Source: Hellea sp. (GTDB taxonomy: Bacteria; Pseudomonadota; Alphaproteobacteria; Caulobacterales; Maricaulaceae). Taken from it: 64,000 nt of DNA. This document shows, one piece after another, positions 8,755 to 18,106 of this stretch. The translations under genes and the position numbers were made by a program. The stretch covers positions 1-64,000 of the forward strand of contig JAHDEZ010000009.1 in NCBI GenBank assembly GCA_020628425.1, written 5' to 3'. Within the stretch, counting starts at the first letter, position 1. Each line of letters begins with the position of its first letter. A model generated the notes under the pieces. The model was given only the letters and a program-made list of their open reading frames with translations, was not told where the DNA came from and made no database searches.

Positions 8755-9597
8755 ATGGCTCGCGCTCTAAATCCACCCTTTGGCACTTACGCACTTCCCG
8801 AAGCGCGGGAGATACTTCGCCGCAAGGCGAATGGGTTCAAAGACACACGCTGGGGACGTGCCATGATTTCCCACAATCGTAACCGCGCCCTCAAAGGCCT
8901 GAATGAGCCTTTTGATGTGGAAATAGAACCCGGCGTCAAAGCTCGGCTTTACCCTTCTCAGAACCGCTGCGAAAAACGCGCTTTCGCGGGCGTTCAGATC
9001 TGGGACGCTGAAGAACGAGCGGCCCTGCAAAACGCCGTTCAAGACACCATGGATGAGAGCTTCGTCTTTCTGGATGTGGGCGCCAATGTGGGGCTCTATT
9101 CTATCTATGCCCATAGTTATTGCCGGGCAGCCGGCAAAACGCCGGTCATCTATGCCATTGAACCCGGCGCCGGTACGGCAGACCGCCTATCGGATAATCT
9201 GACGGCCAGCGCGGCGAAAGTTCAAATCATTCGCGCCGCGATTTCCGATGCGCCGGGCACGGGTCATCTCGGCGGCGGTGAAACCAATCGCGGCGAAGCC
9301 CGTCTGCAGGACAGCGAGGCCGGCGAGCTGGTCATTATAGATACGCTGGCGCGGATTGCGCTCTCTCATGGGTTGACGAAGATCGATGCGCTGAAACTGG
9401 ATATAGAAGGCCATGACCTCAAAGCGCTTACGGCCTTTTTTGAACAGGCGCCAAAAACGCTGTTTCCAAAACTGCTTATTCTCGAGACGGGCAAGGATGA
9501 TGCCTCGCCCCTCATTGATTTATGCGAAGCGCAGGGCTATGCGCTCGAGGGTCGCTACGGGCTCAATGCCGTCATGACGCTAAAGGACACACAATAA
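8755..9597 (+). CDS. FkbM family SAM-dependent methyltransferase
   Basis: 280 residues. The SAM-binding motif I is VFLDVGANVGLYS (about residue 103), followed by the acidic post-I loop YAIEPGAG. The region ending LKLDIEGHDLKAL is the FkbM-domain signature. FkbM enzymes usually methylate hydroxyl groups on sugars or polyketides; the substrate here is unknown. The gene starts a few bases after the dnaK terminator with no clear Shine-Dalgarno, and its TAA abuts the dnaJ ATG directly. It is therefore placed and probably coupled with dnaJ inside a chaperone locus. That neighbourhood is unusual for this family. Confidence 0.8.
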   Translation: MARALNPPFGTYALPEAREILRRKANGFKDTRWGRAMISHNRNRALKGLNEPFDVEIEPGVKARLYPSQNRCEKRAFAGVQIWDAEERAALQNAVQDTMDESFVFLDVGANVGLYSIYAHSYCRAAGKTPVIYAIEPGAGTADRLSDNLTASAAKVQIIRAAISDAPGTGHLGGGETNRGEARLQDSEAGELVIIDTLARIALSHGLTKIDALKLDIEGHDLKALTAFFEQAPKTLFPKLLILETGKDDASPLIDLCEAQGYALEGRYGLNAVMTLKDTQ

Positions 9598-10743
9598 ATG
9601 AGTAAACGCGATTATTACGAAGTTCTGGGCGTGGCCAAAACGGCCGATGAAAAAGAGCTGAAATCCGCCTTCCGCAAAAAGGCTATGGACTGCCATCCGG
9701 ATCGCAATCCGGATGACCCGGAGGCCGAGGCTCGTTTTAAAGAGCTGAACGAAGCTTATGGTATTCTGTCGGACGCGGATAAGCGCGCCGCCTATGACCG
9801 TATGGGTCACCGGGCGTTCGAACAGGGCGGCATGGGTGGCGGTGGCTTCCAGGATTTCGGCGATATCTTCTCGCAGATATTCGGCGGTGCCGGCGGTGGT
9901 TTTGCCGATATGTTTGGTGGTGGCCGTGGCCGTCAACAGCGTGGACAGCGAGGTTCGGATCTGCGCTTTGAATTGGAAATCTCCCTAGAAGAGGCTTTCG
10001 CTGGTAAGGAAATGGACGTCGAAATTCCTATCGCCGAAGATTGCGATCGTTGTGATGGTCTGGGCGCGGAACCCGGTGCCAGTATCGATACGTGCTCGAC
10101 ATGCAGTGGTGCCGGACGTGTGCGCTCCCAACAGGGTTTCTTTACCATGGAACGGGCCTGTCCGACCTGTGGCGGGCAGGGCGAATATGTGTCTGACCCC
10201 TGTAACCAATGTGATGGCCAGGGCCAGACTCGTGTGAAAACCGGTCTGGATGTGAACATTCCCGCCGGTGTCGAGGACGGCACACGGATCCGCCTCTCAG
10301 GTCAGGGCGATGCCCCGCCCAAGCGCGGTGGCACAGGCCAGCGGGGCGATCTTTATATTTTCGTCTCGGTCAAACCCCATGATATTTTTGAGCGCGACGG
10401 CGCGCATCTTTATTGCCGCGCGCCCGTACCCATGACCGTCGCGGCCCTGGGCGGCGAAGTGGAAATCCCGACCATTGATGGTGGTCGTTCCAAGATCAAG
10501 GTTCCGGATGGGTCGCAATCAGGCAAACGCATGCGCCTGCGCGGCAAAGGCATGAGCGTACTGCGCTCCAATCAGCGGGGCGACATGTATGTAGAGCTTT
10601 CTGTCGAAACCCCGTCAGGCCTAAACGCCCGTCAACGGGAACTGCTCGAAGAATTTGCCCGAGAAGGTGGCGACGCCATCAGCCCGGCATCTAAAGGCTT
10701 TTTCGATAAGGCGAAGAACTTCTGGGATAATCTGTCAGGGTAG
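9598..10743 (+). CDS. dnaJ: Chaperone protein DnaJ (Hsp40)
   Basis: 381 residues, typical class A DnaJ. The J domain at residues 1-70 contains HPD in CHPDRNP, which stimulates DnaK ATPase. A Gly/Phe-rich linker follows (about 75-125). The zinc-finger region (about 140-215) has four CxxCxGxG-type repeats: [24 protein letters not shown] and CNQCDGQG. The C-terminal substrate-binding domains follow. The start directly follows the stop of the methyltransferase gene (TAAATG). Confidence 0.98.
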   Translation: MSKRDYYEVLGVAKTADEKELKSAFRKKAMDCHPDRNPDDPEAEARFKELNEAYGILSDADKRAAYDRMGHRAFEQGGMGGGGFQDFGDIFSQIFGGAGGGFADMFGGGRGRQQRGQRGSDLRFELEISLEEAFAGKEMDVEIPIAEDCDRCDGLGAEPGASIDTCSTCSGAGRVRSQQGFFTMERACPTCGGQGEYVSDPCNQCDGQGQTRVKTGLDVNIPAGVEDGTRIRLSGQGDAPPKRGGTGQRGDLYIFVSVKPHDIFERDGAHLYCRAPVPMTVAALGGEVEIPTIDGGRSKIKVPDGSQSGKRMRLRGKGMSVLRSNQRGDMYVELSVETPSGLNARQRELLEEFAREGGDAISPASKGFFDKAKNFWDNLSG

Positions 10744-10764
10744 TTTTCTTTCCCTCCGCTGTCA

Positions 10765-10783
10765 TCCCGCACGCGATGCGGGA
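10765..10783. repeat. Short hairpin repeat after dnaJ
   Basis: TCCCGCA and TGCGGGA flank a 5-base loop about 20 bases after the dnaJ stop, preceded by GTCA. It belongs to the ATCCCG-type palindromes seen in other gaps. There is no T-run, so a terminator role is doubtful. Confidence 0.5.
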
Positions 10784-10846
10784 CCTCGCCGGTGTCCACT
10801 CCCTCATCTGTTCGACCTCGTCCCGAGTCTCACATTTCCAACCTAA

Positions 10847-10938
10847 TCCTGAGCTTGAAGAAGGATTGGTATCGGAAGAGGGTCGTTTCAACTGACCACT
10901 CCGTCCTTCGCCAACCCTTCGTCAAGCTCAGGGTGAGG
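10847..10938. repeat. Inverted pair of TCCTGAGCTTG-type repeats
   Basis: TCCTGAGCTTGAAGAAGGA at 10847-10865 and its near-reverse complement at 10916-10938 (CCTTCGTCAAGCTCAGG) face each other across about 50 bases. They form a degenerate inverted repeat in the gap between dnaJ and the next convergent gene. This resembles dispersed intergenic palindromes common in Alphaproteobacteria. No coding content is visible. Confidence 0.5.
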
Positions 10939-10948
10939 TACAAGTAAG

Positions 10949-11722
10949 CTATTCATAATTCCGGCGACCAAATCCTGACGTGTTGTGCGTGGTCGACGGC
11001 GGGACGTAATAATTCGTGGCGTCATTGTCTTCATAGGCGTCTTCAAAATAGTCTTGAAAATGCCATAACAATCCAATCGACAGGCAAAACAGGACGATGA
11101 GGCCGTTTTGGTAGCTATGGGGGTGAATACCCAATTTAAAGGCAGGTGAGTAAACCTGATAAAATTTCGGCACATTTTTGAGCGCCGCGTCCAGGCTATC
11201 AGATATAAACGGAATGCCCGTGAACACATTAAGACCACCCTTTAAATTTACCAGGGCAAAGACCAGAGCAAGCAGGGCCGCCAGGACTTTGCAAATCCGG
11301 GGAAGAGTGTGCATGTCGCTTAACCCGCCTGTTTCCGCATCGTAAAAACCCAGAAAAATAATGAAGGCTAATGCCGGTAAAAGCGACCAGCCAAACAACA
11401 TGGAAAATCGGTAGATACCGTATTGGGAAGCGGTCAATCCAACCAGACCTGCCGCCAGAGTTAAAAACAAAAATACGGCCCAGGCGCCTGACCATTTTAT
11501 ATATTTTAATCGGCGGTAAACGACCGCCGTTAATCCAATGGAGGCGATAAGATCCAAAAGCGTTGCCCCATGAGCATAGGTGATTTTGAATAGCCAATGC
11601 ATGGGGCTGTCGGAAAGCGCATAAGGGTGAAAAGGTTTAATCAACAAGGCCAAAATCACGGGGACAATCACATAAATGCCTGTAATAATGCCGATATTTC
11701 GCCAGTATAAATCCGTGTCCAT
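10949..11722 (-). CDS. Multispanning membrane protein, unknown
   Basis: 257 residues from the ATG at 11722, chosen for its strong AGGAGGG site; the open frame extends further upstream without a signal. About six to seven hydrophobic helices fill the protein, for example residues 9-29, 50-70, 83-100, 111-131, 151-171 and 217-232. The tail is polar with many Asn/Tyr. No family is recognised. Confidence 0.65.
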   Translation of the reverse strand: MDTDLYWRNIGIITGIYVIVPVILALLIKPFHPYALSDSPMHWLFKITYAHGATLLDLIASIGLTAVVYRRLKYIKWSGAWAVFLFLTLAAGLVGLTASQYGIYRFSMLFGWSLLPALAFIIFLGFYDAETGGLSDMHTLPRICKVLAALLALVFALVNLKGGLNVFTGIPFISDSLDAALKNVPKFYQVYSPAFKLGIHPHSYQNGLIVLFCLSIGLLWHFQDYFEDAYEDNDATNYYVPPSTTHNTSGFGRRNYE

Positions 11723-11890
11723 ATTGCCCTCCTGTGTGATGCAATAGTGGCATTGATTTAAGAAAAGGTAATTGTCGACCACAGCTCCCCCCTTCATCTT
11801 CTGTCTCTCCTTTACCTCTTGCAATTGCCGCGTCCCAAAGACGAGTTGTAGTAGACAAATCCCACACGCCCCCGTAAAAGCCGCGCCCAT

Positions 11891-12397
11891 ATGACAGACA
11901 CAAACAAAAAAGTCGGCGCCCATAATTCAGACAGCTGGGGCATTCCGTTTTCACTCCGTGATGCCGAGACCGCCCGTTATGCGGTCAAGCTCTCGGGCCT
12001 GCCGGTGTTTCTGCTGGGTCTGACTTATGGCATAATCGGTCTGGTCATGGTGCTTGGCCTTATGACGGGAACGGTGAGTATGGCCGAGGATCCGGTTTCC
12101 AAAATGCCAGAGCTTATTCGCAACTGGCTTGTCACGAATGAGCTAAACCCTTTTGACGCGTTGAAATGGTTTTATGGCATTTATTGCGTACTGGGCATTG
12201 TGCTGGTGTGGTGGGGTCTGAAAATCCGCAAAGGGTCTATTTTGATCGTCCCCTTCGCGGCGGTGATTTATCTGGTCTGGACGGGTATCACCATGTCATT
12301 TTCTATTCACTGGATTCAGTGGCTCATGCCCATTCCCTGGATTATTCTGTCCATTAACGGCCTGCGCGGATGGTGGTGGTTAAATAGAAACGGTTGA
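11891..12397 (+). CDS. Small multispanning membrane protein, unknown
   Basis: 168 residues. After about 35 polar residues it has hydrophobic segments at about 37-60, 95-112, 117-135 and 138-156, the last rich in Trp/Ile/Pro. The C-terminus is WWWLNRNG. There is no recognised family and no strong ribosome binding site. It is divergent from the preceding membrane protein gene across 168 bases, which must hold both promoters. Confidence 0.6.
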   Translation: MTDTNKKVGAHNSDSWGIPFSLRDAETARYAVKLSGLPVFLLGLTYGIIGLVMVLGLMTGTVSMAEDPVSKMPELIRNWLVTNELNPFDALKWFYGIYCVLGIVLVWWGLKIRKGSILIVPFAAVIYLVWTGITMSFSIHWIQWLMPIPWIILSINGLRGWWWLNRNG

Positions 12398-12467
12398 CGA
12401 TCGTCATCATGCCTTTCTTGCCTCATAAAAAGGTTGATCGTCTGAGCGTATTATGCATCTTTAATCT

Positions 12468-14375
12468 ATGAGCGAAAAGGCTGAAGAGTTGGGGGCAGAA
12501 AAATCGGCTGAGCCGTCTATCATATCCGAAGAACGTGATAAAACAGATTCAACATCCGTCAAAAAACGATTGGGTATACTTGGCCAGGGCATGTGGAGAG
12601 CCGTGGGGGCGCTAGCCACGATTGGCGGGGTCATCGGGCTCTATCAATTCATGTCTAGCGAGCCAAGACCGCAGGCTCAATCAGCAGAGTCGCTTTTGGT
12701 GGCTTTGGTTGCCGAAGGGGTCATTTCTGATGAACAAGCCGGCAATCTGACAAAGATATTATCAGAATCATCTGGAAGCTCAGGCGCTGAAAGCGCGGAA
12801 ACTATTCAATCTGCCTTGGAAGACCAGGACAAGGAAACGCTTATCGCCATGGCAAAGACCTATGATGAGAGTACGCGCGAAGAGGGTCTGGACATGCTGG
12901 AAGCTGCTGCGGAGACCTCAGAAGACTGGTTGACTATAGCGCAGGTGTCATTTGGTTTTGACAGTCAACGTAGCCTTGATGCGGCGGAAAAGGCGGTACA
13001 GCTTGACCGGGACAATTTTCGGGCTCTGACTTTTTTAGTGCAGGCACAGGCGAAGTCCGGTGATTATGACAGGGCCCGGCGCTCAGCAGAAAGTGCAAGA
13101 ATGCTTGCAAGGACACCATTGGACAGGCTTATGGCGGAACAGTCGGCGCTAGGCGTTTCAGTGGCTGGATATAATAAATCGCAAATCGAAAAAGATCTGG
13201 TGAGTTTGGAAAAAGCCGTCTCAGCCTATAAACCTGTCCTTGCCGCTGCCACATTTGACCAAGAACTGGTTCTTGATGACGTTGATTCTCACCCGAGTTG
13301 GATCATGGGTTTCACCAAACAGCTTCAAGCCAGTGCGGCATATGTGCTGGAACAGTATGAGGTCGCGCGGACAGCTTCAAATGAATCTATTGAATATTTC
13401 AATGCCCTCCGCCCGATAATGCCAGAACAGAATCCCGATAAATTACTCAAACGGGAGATTTCGAACCTGCACCTGATTGGTCGCAGCTATTACGATGAAG
13501 AGGATTTCGTAAAAGCAGCAGAAACCTATCTGAAAGCGGTTTCTCTCCGGGAAGAGTTGGTGACTTTGGGGTCTGATAATGCTGAATATCAGCTAGCTTT
13601 AAGCCTGACTTACGCGGCGTCGGCGGAACACCAAAACGACAATACAGAAATTGAATTGGGCTATTACCGGCGGGCCTATGCTATATTTGAGAAGCTGCGC
13701 GAAGACGATCCTGAAAGTGAAGATCTCTCCCGCATGATCGAATGGACCCAGAAAGCCATAGACTCCCATAGCGGAATACTCGCGGGTGACGGCTCAGAGG
13801 CCGATGCCTATAAGCAGGCCTATATTGACGCGAAACAAAACCTGATAAAAGCACCAGCGGATAAAGAGCTTCAAAAAGAGTTTGTTCAGAACTTTAGAGC
13901 TGTTAATGGCGTTTATGGTCAAAACTGGGAGATGTTGGCCGAAGATTTCAAGTTAACGATTGATGATGCAAAGCAGTTTGCAGAGCAATTAGAGGCCAAT
14001 AACGGCCCTAGTTTTTTCACTTATGAAATACAGTATTTGGCCGCCTACTACTTGGGGGAGTATGAGAAGGAACAGGACAATATACCCGCTGCCCGGGTAA
14101 ATTATGAAAACATGCTTCATTTTGCGGATCTGCTGGCTGCAGCGCCAGATGTTTCAGATTTTGATGTAAAAGAGCGTGGCTATAGAGTTGAAACATACAA
14201 ACTTTCTGCATTTTACAATCTAGCGGACCTTGACGATGCCGGGGCCCTTAATGCGGCCCGCGCCGGCCTTAGACTGGCCGAGGCTTGGGATGCCTCTGGC
14301 CAGCTGTTAACGAGCGAACAGCGCCTATTACAGCAATTTAAAGAGCGCATCTCGGAATTAGAGGCCGAGGACTAA
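12468..14375 (+). CDS. Membrane-anchored TPR-like repeat protein
   Basis: 635 residues. A polar Glu-rich N-terminus (about 40 residues) is followed by one membrane helix (about 43-63, AVGALATIGGVIGLYQF). A long Ala/Glu/Leu-rich helical region then shows TPR-like spacing: SLDAAEKAVQLDRDNFRAL, DYDRARRSAESARM, and YDEEDFVKAAETYLKAVSL. This predicts a protein-interaction scaffold on one face of the inner membrane. No catalytic domain is seen. It converges with the AlkD-like gene, overlapping it by 4 bases at the 3' ends. Confidence 0.7.
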   Translation: MSEKAEELGAEKSAEPSIISEERDKTDSTSVKKRLGILGQGMWRAVGALATIGGVIGLYQFMSSEPRPQAQSAESLLVALVAEGVISDEQAGNLTKILSESSGSSGAESAETIQSALEDQDKETLIAMAKTYDESTREEGLDMLEAAAETSEDWLTIAQVSFGFDSQRSLDAAEKAVQLDRDNFRALTFLVQAQAKSGDYDRARRSAESARMLARTPLDRLMAEQSALGVSVAGYNKSQIEKDLVSLEKAVSAYKPVLAAATFDQELVLDDVDSHPSWIMGFTKQLQASAAYVLEQYEVARTASNESIEYFNALRPIMPEQNPDKLLKREISNLHLIGRSYYDEEDFVKAAETYLKAVSLREELVTLGSDNAEYQLALSLTYAASAEHQNDNTEIELGYYRRAYAIFEKLREDDPESEDLSRMIEWTQKAIDSHSGILAGDGSEADAYKQAYIDAKQNLIKAPADKELQKEFVQNFRAVNGVYGQNWEMLAEDFKLTIDDAKQFAEQLEANNGPSFFTYEIQYLAAYYLGEYEKEQDNIPAARVNYENMLHFADLLAAAPDVSDFDVKERGYRVETYKLSAFYNLADLDDAGALNAARAGLRLAEAWDASGQLLTSEQRLLQQFKERISELEAED

Positions 14376-15046
14376 AGATATTTCGAGGCTTCACGCCGGG
14401 CGAGGTTTGAGAGCGCCGGATTGCGGGCGAGGATTGTTTTGACGGATTTTGGGTCGTGTTTGCTCAACGTCCGTAGCATCCAGCCAATGGCTTTTTGGAT
14501 AAAAAATTCAGGATCGTGTTTTTTGATGGTGATGAAGCGCTCCAGCAGAGCCACATCCATAGCTTCTTTATATTTCAGCTGAAATAAAATAGCCGAGCGG
14601 TTCTCCCACATATTGTCTGAGTGGATAAGGCGGTCTGTGCGCGGCGAGATCTCTGCGGGGAATTTTTGCAAGAGAATGCCGAGTATGGTGCCGGATAGAA
14701 AATCTACCGTATCCCACCAGCTTTTGGTCACGATAAATTCCTCAATCAGTGCAAAATAGCCTTTATCCATTTTGCGTGCCCGTTTGATGAGCGCGTCGAC
14801 GACGGTGAGCTGACATTCTCTATGGGGGTCCGCCCATCCGGCCCGGCACCAGGTTTTAAAATCCGCATCGGGCAAAGCGAGGGCCTCTTTGAAGAAAGGC
14901 TTTTGGATATCGCGCCGGGTTTTTGAGTCCAGGCCGTAAAAGGCGAACTGCCCGCGCATGTAGGCTTTTTGCTGCACCGCCCGGTCCGGGTTGGCATGAG
15001 CCGCGAAGGCGGTGGTGAGGTTAAATATCGCCGTATAGTCTATCAT
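14372..15046 (-). CDS. AlkD-like DNA alkylation repair glycosylase
   Basis: About 224 residues from the ATG at 15046; an ATG at 15076 is also possible and neither has a clear ribosome site. The protein is built of HEAT-like helical repeats typical of AlkD, which excises 3- and 7-alkylpurines without base flipping. Family landmarks are SWWDTVD near residue 111, NMWENRSAI near 145 and FIQKAIGWMLR near 184. The catalytic Asp of the family corresponds to D in SWWDTVD. It overlaps the upstream hypothetical gene by about 26 bases. Confidence 0.85.
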   Translation of the reverse strand: MIDYTAIFNLTTAFAAHANPDRAVQQKAYMRGQFAFYGLDSKTRRDIQKPFFKEALALPDADFKTWCRAGWADPHRECQLTVVDALIKRARKMDKGYFALIEEFIVTKSWWDTVDFLSGTILGILLQKFPAEISPRTDRLIHSDNMWENRSAILFQLKYKEAMDVALLERFITIKKHDPEFFIQKAIGWMLRTLSKHDPKSVKTILARNPALSNLARREASKYL

Positions 15047-15449
15047 AGTCGTGAAAAGCGGTATCTTCCATGTCATCCAAAATCATTGTCCAGATATAAG
15101 AAATATCGTTGATCATCTCGTCTAAATGAGACGCATCTTTATCGGAGATCAAATTATTTGATTTGAGCATACCATCGGGATGACAACCCCAGGCACGACC
15201 AAAGGTGATTATACAGGCCATGTCATTGACCAAATTTTTGGAGATTGTTTTTTGTTGAAAAACTTCGATGAGTATCCGCAAACACGCGACAATATCGTGG
15301 AAGTTCTTTTCGACGAGCTTGATTCCTCGATAAGGTCGAAGACTGGACAAAAACCCATTTGTCCACCTCGGATCATCTATATGAGGATCACGACCGGAAT
15401 GAAAACCAAGGCGCTCTAGGGCCGTGGGAACGTCATATTGAGTTGACAT
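15021..15449 (-). CDS. Hypothetical protein upstream of the AlkD-like gene
   Basis: 142 residues from the ATG at 15449, chosen because GAGG precedes it; the longer open frame runs back into a palindromic repeat. It is soluble, acidic and mostly helical, with no signal peptide and no recognised family. It overlaps the start of the AlkD-like gene by about 26 bases, so the two are likely cotranscribed. Confidence 0.55.
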   Translation of the reverse strand: MSTQYDVPTALERLGFHSGRDPHIDDPRWTNGFLSSLRPYRGIKLVEKNFHDIVACLRILIEVFQQKTISKNLVNDMACIITFGRAWGCHPDGMLKSNNLISDKDASHLDEMINDISYIWTMILDDMEDTAFHDYDRLYGDI

Positions 15450-15453
15450 AAAA

Positions 15454-15560
15454 CCTCGCTCATCCCGCTGAAAAGCGGGATCCAAGGGTTTCAACTAATA
15501 TAGTAACAAGAGAACCGCAACATAGGCTTGGATCCCGGCTTGCGCCGGGATGAGCGAAGG
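15454..15560. repeat. Inverted pair of ATCCCG palindromic repeats
   Basis: Two about 34-bp units, 15454-15487 and 15527-15560, are near-perfect reverse complements. Each is itself a hairpin (TCCCGCT/AGCGGGA and TCCCGGC/GCCGGGA) and is bounded by CCTTCG/CGAAGG-like ends. They enclose about 40 bases, giving a structure of about 107 bp like a small non-autonomous palindromic element. It lies between lysS and the hypothetical gene. Confidence 0.65.
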
Positions 15561-15592
15561 TTCAAAATTAATATAAAAGGCCTTGTCTTGAA

Positions 15593-17197
15593 CTACCCAA
15601 ACTTCTCAGCCAAGGCATCCTCAATGAGCTGCGCCGTTTCATCGGGGCCATAGATCGCCACGAAAGAGCCAAATCGCGGCCCTTGGGATTGGCCGAGGCA
15701 GACTTCGTAAATGGCTTTGAACCAGTCGCGCAGGTTTTCAAATGCGTGGTCTTTACCAACTGAGAAAATCAAAGTCTGCAAAGCTTCACCGTCGGTTTTG
15801 TCGCCTTCCGGCACATCCCGCAGACGCGCCACCAGATCCATGAGCGCGGCGCCTTCTTGCTCAGTCGGCTTGCGGTAGGTTTTGCTCGGTTTGACGAAAT
15901 CCTGATAATAGCGAATGGCGTAATCGGTCAGATTATCCAGCGCCGGATAATCGGCGGCGTTGGCCCCCGGTGAATAGCGCTCAATAAAGCCCCAGAGAAT
16001 ATCTTTGTCAGAGGCGTTAGAAGCCGAGACCAGATTAAGCAGCAGCGCAAAGCTGACCGGCACGCCGTCTTGCGGCGGGCGTCCGTGATGGATGAACCAG
16101 ACCGGATTGGAGAGCCGGGCCTTTTCGTCCTGCGTTTGAAAAGCATTGAGATGCTGAAAATACTCATCGACGGCTTTGGGGATGACATCAAAATAGAGCC
16201 GCTTGGCCGTGCGCGGCTTGGTATACATATAAAGCGCCAGGCTTTCCGGCGTGGCGTAAGAGAGCCACTCATCAATGGAAATACCATTGCCTTTGGTCTT
16301 GGAAATTTTCTCGCCCTTATCATCGAGGAAGAGCTCATAGACATATTGCACGGGCGCTTCTTTGCCGAGGATTTTACAAATCCGGGAATAGACTTTCATA
16401 TTGGCTTGGTGGTCTTTGCCGAACATTTCAAAGTCCACATCCAGCGCCGCCCAGCGCATGCCGAAGTCAGGCTTCCATTGCAGTTTCGTATTGCCGCCTG
16501 TGACCTTCATGGTCACCTCCGTGCCGTCTTCATCATCAAACGTAATCGTGCCGTCATTAGCATTCACCGACTTCATAGGAACATAGAGGACTTTGCCGGT
16601 ACTTGGCGAAATGGGCAGGAAAGGGGAATAGGTGGCGCGGCGCTCTTCGCCCAATGTCGGGAGCATCACATTCATAATGTCGTCAAACTTCTCGACCGCC
16701 TTGAGCAGCATTTCGTCATAACCGCCATTTTTATAAAGCTGCGTGGCAGAGAGAAATTCATACTCAAACCCAAAGCTGTCGAGGAACTCACAGAGCTTGT
16801 TATTATTGTGATCGCCAAAACTGTCATGTGTGCCGAACGGGTCGGGGACAGCCGTCAAAGGCTTACCGAGATGTTCCGCTAGCATGTCCTGATTAGGCAC
16901 ATTGCCCGGCACTTTGCGCATGCCGTCCATATCATCGGACACACAGATGAGCTTCATGGGAATGGTGTCATTGGTCAGCGCGCGGAAGGCGTCCATGACC
17001 ATGATGGTGCGCACGACCTCGCCAAAGGTTCCGATATGCGGCAGGCCGGACGGGCCATAGCCTGTCTCGAAAACCACAGGCCGATCGCCGCGATCGATGC
17101 CGCGTTTCTTTTCAATGTCCAGGCGTTTGAGCACGGCGCGGGCCTGTTCAAAAGGCCAAGCCTTGGCGGACATAAAAATAGAATTATCGAAACTCAT
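15593..17197 (-). CDS. lysS: Class I lysyl-tRNA synthetase
   Basis: 534 residues. It charges tRNA-Lys with lysine. This is the class I enzyme of archaea, spirochaetes and most Alphaproteobacteria, unrelated to the class II LysRS of E. coli. The HIGH motif is HIGT in GLPHIGTF (about residue 54) and the KMSKS motif is KISKTKG (about 288). The DDMDG stretch near 88 is also family-typical. The C-terminal helical anticodon-binding part is complete. No second lysyl-tRNA synthetase is in the window. Confidence 0.95.
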   Translation of the reverse strand: MSFDNSIFMSAKAWPFEQARAVLKRLDIEKKRGIDRGDRPVVFETGYGPSGLPHIGTFGEVVRTIMVMDAFRALTNDTIPMKLICVSDDMDGMRKVPGNVPNQDMLAEHLGKPLTAVPDPFGTHDSFGDHNNNKLCEFLDSFGFEYEFLSATQLYKNGGYDEMLLKAVEKFDDIMNVMLPTLGEERRATYSPFLPISPSTGKVLYVPMKSVNANDGTITFDDEDGTEVTMKVTGGNTKLQWKPDFGMRWAALDVDFEMFGKDHQANMKVYSRICKILGKEAPVQYVYELFLDDKGEKISKTKGNGISIDEWLSYATPESLALYMYTKPRTAKRLYFDVIPKAVDEYFQHLNAFQTQDEKARLSNPVWFIHHGRPPQDGVPVSFALLLNLVSASNASDKDILWGFIERYSPGANAADYPALDNLTDYAIRYYQDFVKPSKTYRKPTEQEGAALMDLVARLRDVPEGDKTDGEALQTLIFSVGKDHAFENLRDWFKAIYEVCLGQSQGPRFGSFVAIYGPDETAQLIEDALAEKFG

Positions 17198-17286
17198 GAT
17201 GATACTCGCAATGCGGATTTCAAATTAACACCGCCCCCTAAGCCTTTGGGTTAGGCAGGTCAACTTAAACCAAAATTGTATATAGA

Positions 17287-17325
17287 AACGGCCCCCCGCC
17301 AAAAAAGATAAAGCGGGAGGCCGTT
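17287..17325 (-). terminator. Hairpin downstream of the glutaredoxin operon
   Basis: 13-bp arms at 17287-17299 and 17313-17325 (AACGGCC... and ...GGCCGTT) have one mismatch. On the minus strand, the direction of grxC, the stem is followed by a TTTCTATATA stretch. It therefore fits a terminator for the DM13-doxX-grxC transcript, just before lysS starts. Confidence 0.6.
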
Positions 17326-17357
17326 CGACTGACAGTATCAGGAGAGGGGAGGGGACT

Positions 17358-17636
17358 CTAAGCTGTCAGTCTTTTAAGATAGGGGGCGAGCAGGGGATCG
17401 AGCCCGCCTTGTTTGTCGAGGGCGAACATATCCGTGGCGCCGCCCACATGGGTATCTCCGATGAAGATTTGCGGCACAGTGCGGGCGCCGTTGGATCTCG
17501 CGATCATCTCGTCCCATTTCTCTGGGTTTTCGATAACCTCATATTCGGTAAACGCGACACCTTTGCGGCGCAGCAGGGCTTTGGCCTGCTTACAATAGGG
17601 ACAATAGTCTTTGGTATAGAGAACGATTTCGCTCAT
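17358..17636 (-). CDS. grxC: Glutaredoxin 3
   Basis: 92 residues with the glutaredoxin active site CPYC at about residues 12-15, the cis-Pro TVPQIFIG loop, and GGATDMFALD for glutathione binding. It is a dithiol glutaredoxin that reduces protein disulfides and glutathione mixed disulfides in the cytoplasm. AGGAG precedes the ATG. It lies 11 bases after doxX and is surely cotranscribed with it. Confidence 0.93.
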   Translation of the reverse strand: MSEIVLYTKDYCPYCKQAKALLRRKGVAFTEYEVIENPEKWDEMIARSNGARTVPQIFIGDTHVGGATDMFALDKQGGLDPLLAPYLKRLTA

Positions 17637-17647
17637 TTTGGTCTCCT

Positions 17648-18052
17648 TTAAAGTTTGAGGGCGGCAAAATTCAGGCGCGGGCCGAAATATTGCCGAATGA
17701 GATAGAGGTTGAGGGCCGTCATAAGCAGGGCGGTGAAAAACAGCCCATGTCCGATGCCGGGCACATTAATCCCCAGCCAGGGCGAGAGGTGAAAACCGAT
17801 GGCCCCTAAAAGAATAGCCAGTCCGCTCATCAAGCCTAGAAGCCGGGTGGATAGGCTGGGCCAAAGCAGTAAGGCGCCTGTTGCAATCTCACCCACGCCC
17901 GTCAGATAACGAATGGTCGGCTCAAACAGGCTGATGCCTGAGCGCTCGGCGATGATATCAAACACCGGATTGGTCGCGCCGAATTTCTGCGCGCCAAAAA
18001 ACAGAAAGCCGGCGCCTAGAGTGAGGGGTAGGATTTTGAAGAATTTTTCCAT
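17648..18052 (-). CDS. DoxX family membrane protein
   Basis: 134 residues with four hydrophobic helices. The family pattern is seen in a first helix with GAGFLFFGAQKF, then RYLTGVGEIATGALLLWP and LSGLAILLGAIGFH. DoxX-like proteins are inner-membrane proteins often linked to redox or thiol chemistry, with exact roles unclear. GGGAG precedes the ATG. It sits between the DM13 gene and grxC in one orientation. Confidence 0.75.
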   Translation of the reverse strand: MEKFFKILPLTLGAGFLFFGAQKFGATNPVFDIIAERSGISLFEPTIRYLTGVGEIATGALLLWPSLSTRLLGLMSGLAILLGAIGFHLSPWLGINVPGIGHGLFFTALLMTALNLYLIRQYFGPRLNFAALKL

Positions 18053-18079
18053 TTTGATCTCCCGAACAAATCATTGATT

Positions 18080-18098
18080 GCCCGGGTTTCACCCGGGC
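18080..18098. terminator. Hairpin between the DM13 gene and doxX
   Basis: GCCCGGGT and ACCCGGGC form a perfect 8-bp stem with a 3-base loop in the 54-base gap. No T-run follows on the minus strand, so it is more likely a partial terminator or mRNA-stabilising stem that sets different expression of the two genes. Confidence 0.45.
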
Positions 18099-18106
18099 GT
18101 TTGACC

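Noticed and set aside
16070-16882. 270-residue open frame opposite lysS
   Set aside because: Antisense to a conserved synthetase with all catalytic motifs; the translation has no domain.
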